From Desarmillaria ectypa (taxonomy: Eukaryota > Basidiomycota > Agaricomycetes > Agaricales > Physalacriaceae): 64,000 bases of DNA. Each line of letters opens with the position of its first letter. Position 1 is the stretch's first letter. Below, one piece after another: positions 23,702 through 35,581 of this stretch. The DNA is taken from positions 3,596,001 to 3,660,000 of the forward strand of contig JAUDYN010000006.1 in assembly GCA_030407005.1 (NCBI GenBank), in the 5' to 3' direction. A model generated the notes under the pieces. The model made no database searches. It saw nothing but the letters and a program-made list of their open reading frames with translations, and was not told the origin of the DNA. The translations under genes were made by a program, and so were the position numbers.

Positions 23702-26530
23702 GCCCATGGCTGAGTGAATCCAGTTATTGTGGGCGAATTCAGTGAGGGGTAACCATGTGACCCAATCCATTTGTCGATGGTTAACAAAGATGCGGAGGTA
23801 TTTTTCAACCTCCTGGTTGACTCTCTCTGTTTGTCCATCAGTTTGGGGATGATATGCTGTGGATGCATTCTGTGTGATGTTTAGCATCTGGTACAATTCC
23901 TTCATGAATATGGATATGAATTGTGGTCCTCGATCTGAGATGACCACTTGTGGCATACCATGTTTGGCATATACATGGTTATGGAGAATCAACGCCCATC
24001 CTTCTGTGGATAGTTCTTCATTACATGGAATGAGGAGTATGTTCTTTGAGAATCAGTCTACGATGACCAATAGTGCATCGAATCCTTCAGATTTGGGAAG
24101 TCCGGTGACCATATCTACAGAAATATGCATCCAGGGGGTATCAGGAATCATATTGGGGTGAAGAGGAGCTGCCTTGGCATGAGTATCACTTTTCGTTTGT
24201 TGACAGGTCTCACATCCCTTGATGTAGATTTTCACTGTTTGTTGCATTTTTGGCCACCAGTATTCTTGTAGCATGAGCTCCTTGGTCTTGGCGATTCCTG
24301 GGTGTCCAGCTGTGATATGGTCGTGGCATTGTGTGATGACTTCTCCTTGCAGAGAAGGATCTTGAGGAACATATATCCTTCCATCATACCATAGAATTTC
24401 CCCTTCCCGGGTAATTCCTCTTTCATGGTTAAGGGATTTTTCAATTCCTTGGTCCCATTGAGACTTTTGTTGGGTTGCATCTTTTATACATGTGAGTCGT
24501 TCCTCAGTGGTGGGCATTATTAATGCCTGGAAATGTTCAGGGGAAAGTACAGTGACATCTTGATTGTCTTCTTTTCCCTGATTGTGATTGTCTCTTCTGC
24601 TGAGAAGATCAGCCTTCTTGTTAGCAATTCCTGCTTTATGTTGAAGGATAAAGTGGTATTCAGCTAATTTGGTTACCCAGCATGCTTGTCGTCGATTAAG
24701 CTTCTAGGGTTTTCAGAAGTATTGAAGGTTCTGATGATCCGTCCAGATTTCAACAATTTCTTTGGCACCCATCAGGTAATGGCGCCATTCTTCTAGAGCT
24801 AGCATGATTGCTAGTAGCTCTTTGTCATAGATCTCATAATTGCACTTGGTGACCATGAGTGCTTTTGACATGAAGGCTATGGGTCTCCACTTTCCATTCT
24901 GTTCTTGGCTTAGAACAGCTCTGATGGCACCATCACTAGCATCCGCTTCTACTCAGAATTTGCCTTCATCTGAGGGGATCGTTAGAACTACATTGGTAGA
25001 CATCAACTTTTTGAGTTGAATGAACACTTGTTCTTGTTCTGGTCCCCAAGTCCAGTCTACCTTTCTGGTTAACTGTGTGAGGGGATGTACAACCTTTGAA
25101 TAGTCATGGATGAATTTCCTGTAGAAATTCATGAATCCTAAAAAGGATTATAGCTCCTTTTTCTTGGTAGGAGTGGGCCATTTGGCAATTCCTGTCACCT
25201 TGACTGGGTCCATTCGGACTGCATTTTCACTAATGATGACTCCTAGATACTCGGTTTCAAGTACTTCAAATTTGCATTTCTCGGCCTTGAGAAATAGTTT
25301 GTTCTCTCAGAGTCATTGGAGAACTTGCTTGACAATTTCTCTATGTTCAGCCAAGGACTTGGTGAATATTAGAATATCGTTAAGGTATATGGTTACTTTT
25401 CCTCTGGTGATCAAGTCTTTGAAAATATCATTCATCATCCACTGGAATGTGGCTGGTGAGTTGGTGAGGCCAAAGAACATTACCATGGGTTCAAAGAGCC
25501 CTTGGTTAGTTCGGAATGCAGCTTTTTCTTCATCTCCATCTTTGATGTATACATTGTTGTATCCCCATCAGACATCCAATTTGGAGAAATATCTAGCTCC
25601 GCGCAGCTTGTCAATAAGCTTGGAGATTAGAGGGAGAGGGTAATGATTTTTAATCATCATTTCATTCAGTTTGCAATAATCCTGAACAGGTCAGAGTGAG
25701 CCATCCTTTTTTTTGATGAAAAAGAAGGGAGAGGCAAAAGAGGATTTTGAGGGATGAATTCATCCCAAGTCCAAGTTCTCATTGAGGAACTTGTCAAGTT
25801 GTTCTTGCCCATTTCGATTGAGTGGATAGACTTTACAGTCTAGAGTGGATTTTGCATTGGGAGTAAGCTCAATGGCATGGTCCCAAGTTTTTCATTCAGG
25901 GAGTTCATCAAAGCTTTCCTTTGAGAATAAATCTCTAAAGCTTTGATATTGAGGAGGCACAAGCTCCTCAAAGGTTTTCTTGGGTTTTTCTGCATTTGCG
26001 GCTGCCGCTAATTCATTTGCATGATAAACTGCCCAGAGAAGGATTTCTTCTTGCATGTTGACAGCAAGAATACTTTTGCCTTCTTCCAGCTCTTCATCCC
26101 ACCAGTCTTCTTCATCTGCATCAGGGAGAGAGAAATAACTCTTTACACAGCTGCATCATCCAAACATCATGGAACTTGTTTTCCAGTTGATGAGTGGATT
26201 ATGGCATTTAAGCCAGTCATGGCCCAGATATACCATTTTGGCACCTAAGTCGGTGACTGCAAGGTCGATTTGTTCACTGTGGTCTCTGATAGTCATTTGG
26301 AGTTCCACAAATTCGGTTACATCACCTGCCTTATTATGGGTTCCATCTGCATTATAGATGGGGATGGAGGACATGGCTTTTCAGGTATCCAGTTGATGTT
26401 GCTGGACATATGTTCTGTTGATAGAGCTGTCTGTGCAGCCACTATCCAACAATGCTCGGGTTGTCAGATTCTTCTTTCCTGTGCAGGGAGAGAGCTGGAT
26501 ATCCACCAAAAAGTCTCGTCCCTCTTGGTT
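23702..26530 (-). pseudogene. Chromovirus protease, RT, RNase H and integrase N-part
   Basis: Reading down the minus strand: protease LLDSGCTDSSIN (about 26450); RT with LNENLDLG, FFFIKKKDGSL, KLNEMMIKNHYPLPLI, FEPMVMFFGLTNSPATFQ; the catalytic box IYLNDILIF, where the family has YLDD; RNase H WRPIAFMSKAL, YEIYDKELLAI; integrase GHPGIAKT, CETCQQTK, VISDRGPQF, YHPQTDGQTERVNQ. More than ten in-frame stops interrupt it. Those I checked fit CGA to TGA or CAG to TAG. The segment ends at HSAMG, where copia-1 entered. The element cannot make an active polymerase. Confidence 0.92.
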
Positions 26531-29500
26531 CCATGAATATACTGGATCAGTTCATGGAGTTCGTAGAGCATCTCTTGGTTTGAACTTTCTTTCAAGTTCT
26601 GGACCAAGTCATTGGTGATCTCTCCTAGTCATTTGGGATGAACCCAAATGGAAAGGACTGCCTTGGTGGTGGCAGTGTCCTTAGCAGCATGGACTGTGCG
26701 AAGCATCCAGTTGATTCCGAATGGTTTACACCACACATGATTGAGTTTCAGTACTTCCTTGTTAGGCAAGATTTCAGGTTTTGATACCCCCTTGTTAGGC
26801 AGGATGTCGGTTCATGACTGTTTGCCTTGCCATTGCAGGAAGGCCATGTCATCTTCGTCATCAGGTATTTCGATGATGGTGGTTCTGCTGAGATGCCCCC
26901 TCTTTACTGCCTGGGTGCTAGCAGATTGGTTAGCTTGGCCATTCATGTCCTTGTCAGCTGCCAAGGGCAAAGCAGGTCGGGAGTTACCATTTGACTCATT
27001 CTGCCCCCTTTTTACCACCTGGGCACTAGTGGACGTCTTCTCAGAATCCACCAGTGATGGGAATTTGGCACCCAGCTTGTTACCATATTCCTGGTTGGTT
27101 TTCCCAGTTCTGCCGGTGTCCTTGTTTTCATTGGCTTGGGTTGCTTTCAGAATCTGACCAATCCCAGAAGGGGATTGGGCTCATCTTGAGGCATCCGAGG
27201 TGCTGCTTGTACTATTCGTTTCAGCAGAGTACTTCATTTTTTCTCCCACCAGACTGGATAGCACATGGCCCCAGTCCTGGCCTTGGTGAGAGGCTCTATT
27301 TTCCCCCGCTGACCCTGGTGAGGCTTCTGGGCTTGCCTCCTGACTCATCGGGAGTACTGGTGATTTCGGACTTCTGGGAGGCCTGAAGGAGTCCCGCCTA
27401 CTATCCTCTGCCCATGATTGGTTACCCAATCGCGTATCTGGTGAGCTAAGCTTGGTGGACTTCGTGGTTGTGCTAGTACCATCTGGTGCTTCCTCTGCCT
27501 CATTGGGGGTTTGGGATCCACTATAGATTACTGTGTTAGCTTCTTCTAGAAGTGTGACATACCTGTTCTTTGATTCTTTAGGGGTCTTCGGGTTCGGGTT
27601 TTGTGAAGTCATGTGTTTTGTATTTTTCATAGGTAAATGTCTATTATAATTATCAGTCCGACCTGCGGAAACCGAGGACTCACCTGTTGAGTTTTTGGTC
27701 AAGCAAGGGGAATCGAACCCTTGTTGACCTACTCTTTTGCCTCCTTGATTTTGGTCATAGGTGGCACCACTTCATTAGTGGGCCCTACTGACCAAACATC
27801 CCTCAAGTCTTTTCTCCTGGGGCAGTCCTTTGACATGTGTCCTTTTTCATCACATCAGAAACATCTGCCCTCTGCATGTCTTCGATCAATGTCCATGGGC
27901 TTCCCTGCCTCTCCATAAGTCATCCATCAGTCTGTTCCAGAATCCTGACTTGCTCCTGCATTCGTACTCGGCTTTGCAGCTGAGGTACTTGTCGTCTCAG
28001 CCACTGGTTTGCTGCTGGGTTGTTGTTGTTGGGGGCATGAGTCCTTCTTCTGCCTGTCTCTGGGTGCACTGATATTTTGGTTGAAGACTCATTTCCACTG
28101 CCTTTCCTTGTACATCCTGAGGATGTGCTCCTTCCATTCTGGGTAAGTGCAGGGAATGTTAACACCCATGTTGGAAATGAATGTGGTATAGGGCAACAGC
28201 ACTTCTAATCATATGGCCCTTACCATCACACCATGTTCTGCTTCGTCATTTCTTTGGCCCGCTAGTTTGGCTTCTTCTTCCAACTTCTGGAAGAAGTGGG
28301 AGGCAGGCTGCATTCCCATTCAGAGGTCATTCATCCGCTTCTCATGAACTTCCTCAATTGCTGGGTCCCGGAATTGCCGCAAGATCATCTCCATGAAGTC
28401 CGGCCAATCTGGATACTGAAAGTGGGTAGTGGTCCTGTCATATGCATCCCCGACCCAGAACTTGGGTCTTTTGTACACCCACCAGTCTTTGGCAGCTCCC
28501 TTGAAGTGGGAAGTCATGAACAGTACCAGGTGTGATGGCACCTGGAAGTAGTGGCAGAAGACTTCAAAGTAGGTGATGCAGTCTCCAATGAAGTGTTCAA
28601 TGTCGTCATGGTCCCCTTTGAACAGGGAGGGAACTTTGATGAGGATGGGTTTGATGCCTAAGTAAGAGGCATCGGTGGGGGCATTTCCGACAGGGTTGGG
28701 GATTGGGTTAGGTGGGCCCTTGTCGGGGGTGGTCTGGGGATCGAGAATTGATCCAATCTGGAGCCCAGGGGTGGGAATCCTTGTGGGGGTTCGGATGGTC
28801 TTCCCCTATCTGGTTCTTTCCCCTTTTGGTCACAGAGGAGACTGGCCATTAGGTTCTGGGCCATTTCCTCCATTTCAAGTTCCTCACATAGCACAGCAAC
28901 TCACTTCTGTTTGGTGATTAGCTTGGCTTGGGCCCTTTGCCAAGCTTCTTCCGCAGTTCCTGTGGCATTTGATCCTTCAGGGGCATTGTCTTCTTCCATG
29001 TCTTCTCCTGCCCCTGCAAAGAGAATACTACCACCCTTATTAGGGTGGTATCCTTGTCGATGTACCTGATAGTGTGGTGGCAAATCAGGTAGTGGTTTTG
29101 GTCTTCCAACCGGGGTATCTGGTGGGTAGTTCAGAATTTGTTCATATTGGGGCTGGTGGTGTCCCAGCCCACCATAGTATCCTGTATTGTAAGTAAAGGT
29201 ATTATACATTGGCATCTCACTCCAACTCGTCCTGTCTTCAGGTCTCCAGGACCTATAAGTGTCATAGGGAACGTTCCAGCTCCCTCTCTTTGTTGGCATC
29301 TCAGGGCTGTAACCCAGGTAATAGACCCCCTGCAGCAGGGGTGTAAAGTTCACACTCTCTGTTGGCATGAATTCAGGTGTGTATATTGGCCCTGCGGTTG
29401 GGCCCCTGAATGGCATTGCCTTGGTTGAGGGCAAGCCACTCATCCATGTTGGGTCTGGATTCATTCCAGACCATTTGTGCTTCGACATCTTGGTGTTGAA

Positions 29501-30328
29501 TCTCCCAGGCAGCAGACCTAAAGGGGCCAAATATTTCCCTGTCGATGTCAGCAAGGGCGGGCCAGCTATAGTCGCTTCCATTGCTATTGAAGGGACTGTT
29601 GGGGGGATACCAGGGACTGGAGGAAGAGGAGGAAGCAGAAGGGGGTGAGGGCGGGGCATGGTCAGACTCGTCAGAGAGTTCAATAATTGGTAGTGAGTGT
29701 GCTGAGTTGGGGTTTGATCCCCAGGGGTTGTTGGCTGTTCCTCGGGCCCAGAGCCCATATGGGTGGGTTTGGTCCACGTCGTGACCATTGGGGTTTCGGG
29801 GTCCATTATAGGACCCATCGGAGGAGGGGGAATCTGATCTGTGGCTGGGTGGGACAGGGGTTCTGGGACAAGGGAAGGGAAGTGGGTGGCCGGGGTATGG
29901 GGGTGGGAGCTTGTCCTCAGCCTGTATGTGCTGCATGTGTTCCTGAATGTGGGTGGTGGTGGGTCATTCCAACCTATAACAGAGGAGGAGGGTGCAAGCG
30001 TTGTGCTCATGACCCATCCTTGTGATGGATGCCAGTAGCCTGGCGTTATCATCATGTATGAATCTGTGTGGCCCTGAGGGGCTAACATCCTCATTGAAGT
30101 TTCTGGAGAGCCCCAGGGTTGGGGGCCTCTCATTGCTCAACCCCTTGGAGGAGGGGGCAATGGTGAATCATGCATGGGAGTGGACGAGTGGAGTCTCTGC
30201 TCATTCTCCCAGTCTTGCAGGGGGTAACTCCTGGGGAGTGACATCCTCCTGGATTTGCAGGGTAGGGGGAAGGTTTCATTGGCGACGAAGTCACTGGAGT
30301 CATAATAGATTTCGTACTTCCTCTTCAT
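26531..30328 (-). pseudogene. Chromovirus gag and proline-rich leader
   Basis: A long, Pro/Ser/Thr-rich frame (30133-28901, 410 codons) precedes a retrotransposon gag core (FMTSHFKGAAKDWWVY, WPDFMEMILRQF, 28541-28320). A CCHC zinc knuckle at about 27870 reads CF*CDEKGHMSKDC with a TGA inside, again explained by CGA. Several frames are broken. The large size of the region between LTR and gag core (about 1.9 kb) is unusual. Its shadow frame at 29936-29373 is also open because of the biased composition, and I do not count it as a gene. Confidence 0.75.
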
Positions 30329-30489
30329 AGAGGAGCACGGTGAGAATGGTAAAGAAGGTTAATAGAATGGCACCACTGATTGCAATGCTGAGCAAGATGG
30401 TGTGGGAATTTTGTCGGTTTTCTTCATTAGTCATGGAGGACTTCTTTATGGCTAGCATTAAAGAAGCAGGAGGTTAATCTTTCGACTAA

Positions 30490-30905
30490 TGTTATGGCCC
30501 TGTCTAACACATGACTTGGGGCATGACTTGGGTCTCTGAGCTGCTTCGCGTTTGGGCAGTCACTCAGTGAGACTTTGGTCTAGCCTTTAGTGAAGGTGTA
30601 GTAGAAGGTATGAAGATGTAATTTAGTCAAAAGATAGAGTATAATGGTACAGTTTACTCTACTTATATACTATTAGGACAGGGTGTAATAATAGGTGAAA
30701 TGGTTCAGTCCTGGTGGAAACGGTGTCATGGAGTCATGGTCCAGATGGATCATAGGGCCAATAAGAGTGAAGTAGGGTAACACCCAGTGGGAATAAGGGT
30801 GGTAGTCGGTGTCTAGGTCAATACGCAGTGAGACCTAATTGATTAGATGAGCTGAAGTCATGGATATGACATGGATAAGATAAGATAATGGAAAAAATCA
30901 TAACA
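30490..30905 (-). repeat. Chromovirus 5' LTR
   Basis: 416 bp. It differs from the 3' LTR at six positions by my reading, all transitions, five of them at CpG, with the decayed state on this side. Confidence 0.95.
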
Positions 30906-30910
30906 CTGCC

Positions 30911-31482
30911 TATGATAGAATGTAGTAACATTCTTCTTCAATCATGAAAATATAGCCATACCTTTCACTTCTTTCCATGCATGGATATAATTACCATAAC
31001 AATGAGCAGCAGAATAGCGATGAAGATGACACATCCAGTGACAATTTCTGGTTGCTGAGAATAATAGGTTTTTAACCTGTCAATATGAGTATTTAGCTTT
31101 ATTGCTCTGGGAAGATAGATCAGTATTAAGGAAGGGAAAAGAAAGATTCTGCAGTCACATCCTGAAGAGGATCTTTGGTGAGGTTGGATGCATTGTTTGT
31201 AAGAGACACAGCACAAGGATGCAAGGTATTGAGGTCCCTCTGCTCATTGGAGTCACCACCATGAGCCCCGGCCTCCATGATATCCGAGTATAATGGTCTG
31301 CTTGACAATGAACCCATGTCTTGGCAAAGAAGAGTGTGAAGAAGACTCTAAGAGCAGCTAGTGGTGGTGGAGAATTATGAAGGAAAGAGGAAAGTCATGT
31401 CTGTATTTATGAGAGAAATGGATTTCCAGAACCGAGTCGAAGGCTATCGCGCCACGCCGGCAATGTAAGAGACAATCATATT
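30911..31482 (-). pseudogene. Small single-TM protein, duplicated copy 1
   Basis: Minus-strand frames at 31317-31126 (MGSLSSRPLYSDIMEAG..) and 31216-30965 (tail with VIFIAILLLIVMVIISM) align with the paralogue at 40383-39982. A likely intron lies between them, at the place where copy 2 has an in-frame intron-like segment. Copy 1 has lost most CpG dinucleotides relative to copy 2 (for example TGCTTGACAATGAACC against TGCTCGACGACGAACC). Coding may survive, but the frame match is patchy and I treat it as a decaying copy. It is the right half of the duplicated unit that the chromovirus split. Confidence 0.6.
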
Positions 31483-31730
31483 TGTTGTGAAAAATGGGGG
31501 ATGAATAGATCAGTTCATTCCCAGTTAGTACATGTGTGGTGTCAGGCCAATAGTATTGCGCTTGGCTGAGCTCTGCAAACGCATGCAGATGTACACTACT
31601 GTACCTACTTATATACTAAATACTAATGTACTAGAATGTTCTACAACTTTCCTAATATTTCTCTCTTAATCAGCAAGTTCGGCATGATGCCAGATTGCCA
31701 TCATCTCAGCTCAACTCTCAAATCCCAACA
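31483..31730 (+). mobile_element. Solo LTR (family S)
   Basis: 248 bp, TGTTGTGAAAA..CCCAACA, with a perfect target-site duplication ATATT (31478-31482 and 31731-31735). The paralogous unit at about 40507-40530 shows the empty site. Confidence 0.95.
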
Positions 31731-32021
31731 ATATTCATGCTACATCTCTGATGTCAATGATGATTGTTGTTGACATGTTCCTCCTATGTCATCCTACATG
31801 ATATGGCACTAGTCATTGATATGTGAAATAGCTACTTGAAGAGAACAAGGAATAAACACTACTGCTTCAGTCCTCTGCTACGAATGGTGACTGAGCTTGT
31901 TTTCACCCTGGGATCGCGTCGTCACTGCCTAGGGAATGGGGATTGAGGAGGTGAGATATAACCTCAAGCTTATAATTGAAGAGTCTTGGCTTTCAACTTG
32001 CTGTCATGCAGCAAGAGTTTC
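31731..32021. other. Flank of duplicated unit, CpG-depleted
   Basis: Aligns with about 40520-40620. Copy 2 reads GTCGACGATGATCGTCGTTG where this copy reads GTCAATGATGATTGTTGTTG. No gene is seen. Confidence 0.6.
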
Positions 32022-32232
32022 TGTTGGGATAGCAATCCCAAGCAAGTACTAGAATGTACTCAAAGGATTGGCTTACTCAGCAGGATCAAGTTTGGACCGT
32101 GAAAGTGGACATACATAGTATTTCGTAGTAAGTTCTAGAAGTAGTACAAAATGTATTTAAGTAGGACACCTCTTGCTCGAGAGGCAAGGATTTTACCATC
32201 CTCTCTACATTCTCCTCGCTCTTGTTACAACA
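32022..32232 (+). repeat. Copia-2 5' LTR
   Basis: 211 bp. It carries three CpG-derived changes relative to the 3' LTR (CCCAAGC, CTCAAAG, ACATTC). Confidence 0.95.
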
Positions 32233-32244
32233 GGTTATGGGCCC
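32233..32244 (+). other. Copia-2 primer-binding site, half-tRNA type
   Basis: GGTTATGGGCCC begins at the first base after the LTR, identical to copia-1. It is complementary to the initiator tRNA-Met anticodon loop. Confidence 0.85.
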
Positions 32245-32316
32245 TGGCCCTAACTGAACTACTTACATCATCACCAACTTCGCACTCTCATACTTTATGT
32301 ACACACATAGAACCAA

Positions 32317-35095
32317 ATGGATAGCCAGTCCATATATAGGATTGAACCCCTTAAGGGCCCAGAAAACTACCTGACATGGAAAGTCAAGATGATTGATATA
32401 CTAACCGATTTAGGTCTAATTGACTATGCTGATGGAAGCTCTGTGGCCCCAGCAGAAGTGGCACTGGTGGCAGATTGGAAGAAGAGCGATAGGAAGGCTC
32501 TTTCAACAATAAGGCTGCGGGTTTTGGATGGCCCGCTGGTGTATATTGCTGGTTCTAAGACTTTGGCAGAAGCCTGGAAAGCTCTGAAGGACATGTATGA
32601 GTCAAGGGGACCCATGGGAATTGTCCTTGTGAGAAGGAAATTCTTTAGAGCTCAGTGTGAAGAAGGAGGAAACATAGAGGAGCATATTAGGACTATGAGG
32701 TCCTACCAGGAGGAGCTGGCATCCCTTAAGCAGACTGTTGAGGAGAAGGACTTCTCAATCACACTGCTTACATCACTTCCGGAATCATGGAATTCATTCA
32801 TTTCATCAGTGGATACTGCAGACTTGAAGGATTCATACAAATTGATTTCCCGAATTCTCCAAGAAGACATCCGATTGCGGGAAAAGACTTCTGACCCAAT
32901 GACAACACTTGCAGCACATGGCAAGAAGAAGTTTAATCCAAAAATCACATGTTATGGATGTGGAGAAACTGGCCACATTAAGGCCAATTGTCCAAATGGG
33001 AAGAAGAATCCTGGAAAGCAATGGAAGGGGAAAGGGAAGGGCCAGACTCAGGCACATGTTGCCAAGTCAGATTCTGACGAAGAAGATTATGCATTTTGGG
33101 CAAAAGACATCACACCTACTGCACTTGCAGGGTCATCATGGATTGGGGACTCAGGCACCACCAAGCATATAGTCAAGAATAGATTGCATTTTTCTGATTA
33201 TGTTGAGACCCCAGGACATGAAGTTATTGGTGTAGGAAGGTCAAAAGGCTTGGGAAGAGGAACAGTTAAGATTAAAATGGTTGAAGGAGGGAAGACCACT
33301 GCAGTCACTCTAAAGGACTGTATTCATTGCCCTGAAGCACCATTCAATCTTATATCATTAGGGCGCATCACGGATGCTGGGTTTGAACTCAAATTCAAGG
33401 AATCCTGGATGGATATTATCTCACCATGTGGCAAAAGGATTGGCCATGGAGATAAAGCATCGAAGCTGTATAGCCTAGATATTATTGCACCAGAAATAAC
33501 CCAGGCCCATGTGACAAAACCGGCCCGATCATGGCAGAAGTGGCATCAGGTAATGGGCCACTTAAACATGGGATCAGTAAAGAGACTATTTAGAAAGAAA
33601 ATGGTCAAGGGAATGAATGTGGATGAGTCGGCAGTGCCCCAGAAGGATTGCAAAGCCTGCATACAGGCCAAACATCATGCCGAGCCATTTCCACAAGAAG
33701 CTGAAAGGAATTATACTGAAATAGGTGAAATGACATTTTCAGACTTATGGGGGCCAGCCTGAACTCAGGGTATCCATGGAGAAAGATATTACATAAGCTT
33801 CACAGATGGGAAATCCCGGAGGACAATGTTGTATTTTCTGAAGTCAAAACAGGGTATAGAAATCCGAAAGAAGATTCAGCAGTACCAAAAATACATCAAA
33901 GTCCACACTGGAAGGGATCTGAAGTTTATGAGGATTGATAATGGGAAGGAATATATCAATGAGGAGGTGAAGGAATACCTCCAGAGCAATGGCATCCAGT
34001 TGGAACTGACTGCCACATATTCTCCATCCCAAAATGGAGTTGCCGAGAGAGTCAATCGGACTCTTGTGGAGCATGCTCATGCCATGCTAGAAGAACATCA
34101 CCTGCTGAAATTTTTATGGCCCGAGGCAGTGGCATATGCCACATATTTGAAGAACCGATCACCAACCAGGGCCATCAAAAATGATCTAACCCCAGAAGAA
34201 GTGTTTTGTGGAACAAAACTGGACATTTCAACACTCCAGGAATTCGGAACAAAGTGCTGGGTGTTGCAACAGGATAACAAAAGGTCAAAACTCGACCCAA
34301 AATCAAGGGAATTTATCTTTACAGGTCTTACAGATGAATCAAGAGCCTGGAGATACTATAACTCACAGACTAGGCAGATTCAGACCTCAAGAAATGTTAT
34401 ATTCCCTGAAGAGAGCATTTTAAATGCTAACAATGATGAATACATTGTGTCCCATCCTCCACTGCTCGAGGGGGAGTCAGGGAGCAAAGTCGAGCAGATT
34501 CTGGATGGAAATGATGATATTTCGGACAAATCCACAGGTGCCGGGAATGCCGAAACAAAAGGGGAAATGCCCCTTGATGACCCGGCAACCAAATCAAAGT
34601 TACCTGTATGGCGTGGGAAGGTGATTCAGCCATGCGACAAATCGGTCCGGATTGCATCAGTAGCCCCACCAAGTTACCGGTTCCTTAATAATCCAGCCTC
34701 ACAAGGCATGAAATTGCCAGAGAAGCAGCAGGAAGTAACAAAGGAACCACTGGAGACTGCAAATATTGCAGTAGAATATGCATGTGTGGGGGAGACTGCA
34801 GATAACCTCAGTGATGAGCCATTAAGCCTTGAAGAAGCCAAAACAAGGCCAGATTGGCATCATTGGAAGAAAGCAATGGATGAAGAATATAATCTATTGA
34901 CTTCTCTAGGCACATGGCAGCTGGAAGAATTACCTCAGGATAGGTCGCTTGTTGATTGCAAGTGGACCTACAGGCTGAAAAGAGATGGTAATGGGAAAAT
35001 CACCAGGCACAAAGCCAGACTCGTTGCGAAAGGATTTTCACAGAAACCCAGAATTGATTTCTTTGAGACATATGCACCCGTTGATGTGCTTGGTA
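32317..35095 (+). pseudogene. Copia-2 gag, protease, integrase and RT N-part
   Basis: Frame 32317-33762 (481 codons): UBN2-type gag (LPESWNSFISSV), zinc knuckle CYGCGETGHIKANC, protease WIGDSGTTKH, integrase zinc finger (WHQVMGHL.., CKACIQAKH). It stops at TGA after DLWGPA, restored to Arg by CGA. Frame 33826-35106 continues the integrase (FMRIDNGKEY, NGVAERVNRTLVEHAHAM) and RT up to FFETYAPV, where foreign DNA begins. The catalytic YVDD region is absent. The element is dead. Confidence 0.92.
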
Positions 35096-35383
35096 ACGGC
35101 GAGTGACAAAAGAATTAGGGAATGGCAATGAACACCAATCACACTAAACCTCTTACTACTCTACACTTAATCACCAATATTGAATTCGGGCGGTTTCGAG
35201 TACGATGGAAGCACTCTGCAGACTTCAATAATCAAGTACAATTGTCTTTAAGACGTTTTATTCGTTACTAGTGAGTTTATACAAAGTACTACTCGTACTA
35301 GTGGGGTGGGTAAGACACAATTAGATAAGAGTGACTTGGTTTGAGCTACTGCGCTCGTTCTGACTGAAACGGCTTCAGGCTGG

Positions 35384-35581
35384 TGGCGCTCTTGGCCCTA
35401 TACTGCTTCCTACAAGTGATAAACACTTGACCAGTCGCACTCTTGGCTGACTAGTGGCGCTCTTGGCCTAAGAATAAACTGATGGCACTCTTGGCCCTAT
35501 ACTGCTTCCTACAAGTGATAAACACTTGACTAGCCGCACTCTTGGCTAACTAGTGGCACTCTTGGCCTAAGAATAAACTAT
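35384..35581. repeat. Tandem repeat, two units of 99 bp
   Basis: Units at 35384-35482 and 35483-35581, nearly identical, differing mainly by transitions (TGGCGCTC against TGGCACTC). Each unit also holds internal repeats of CTCTTGGC. Confidence 0.9.

Larger units (their letters stand above)
17581..30905 (-). mobile_element. Ty3/gypsy chromovirus, full length but dead, split by a copia element
   Basis: Two 416 bp LTRs (17581-17996 and 30490-30905; TGTTA..TAACA) enclose gag, protease, RT, RNase H, integrase and a chromodomain on the minus strand. The 5 bp target-site duplication is CTGCC (17576-17580 and 30906-30910). Without the nested copia element (18914-23701) it measures about 8.5 kb. A polypurine tract (AAGGGGGTAA, minus strand) abuts the 3' LTR at 17997-18006. 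The primer-binding site next to the 5' LTR (TTAGTCGAAAGATT on the minus strand) is not the usual tRNA 3'-end complement, and I cannot assign it. The empty target is preserved in the paralogous copy near 39950. Confidence 0.97.

Noticed and set aside
27690..27725. tRNA-like T-arm (reverse complement GGTTCGATTCCCC)
   Set aside because: No matching D-arm or anticodon arm upstream, and the 5' part does not pair. It lies inside chromovirus gag, so a chance match or an old tRNA fragment is likelier than a gene.
29373..29936. 187-codon minus-strand frame in the chromovirus leader
   Set aside because: Overlaps the longer Pro-rich frame (30133-28901). Biased composition keeps both open, and only one can be the gag leader.
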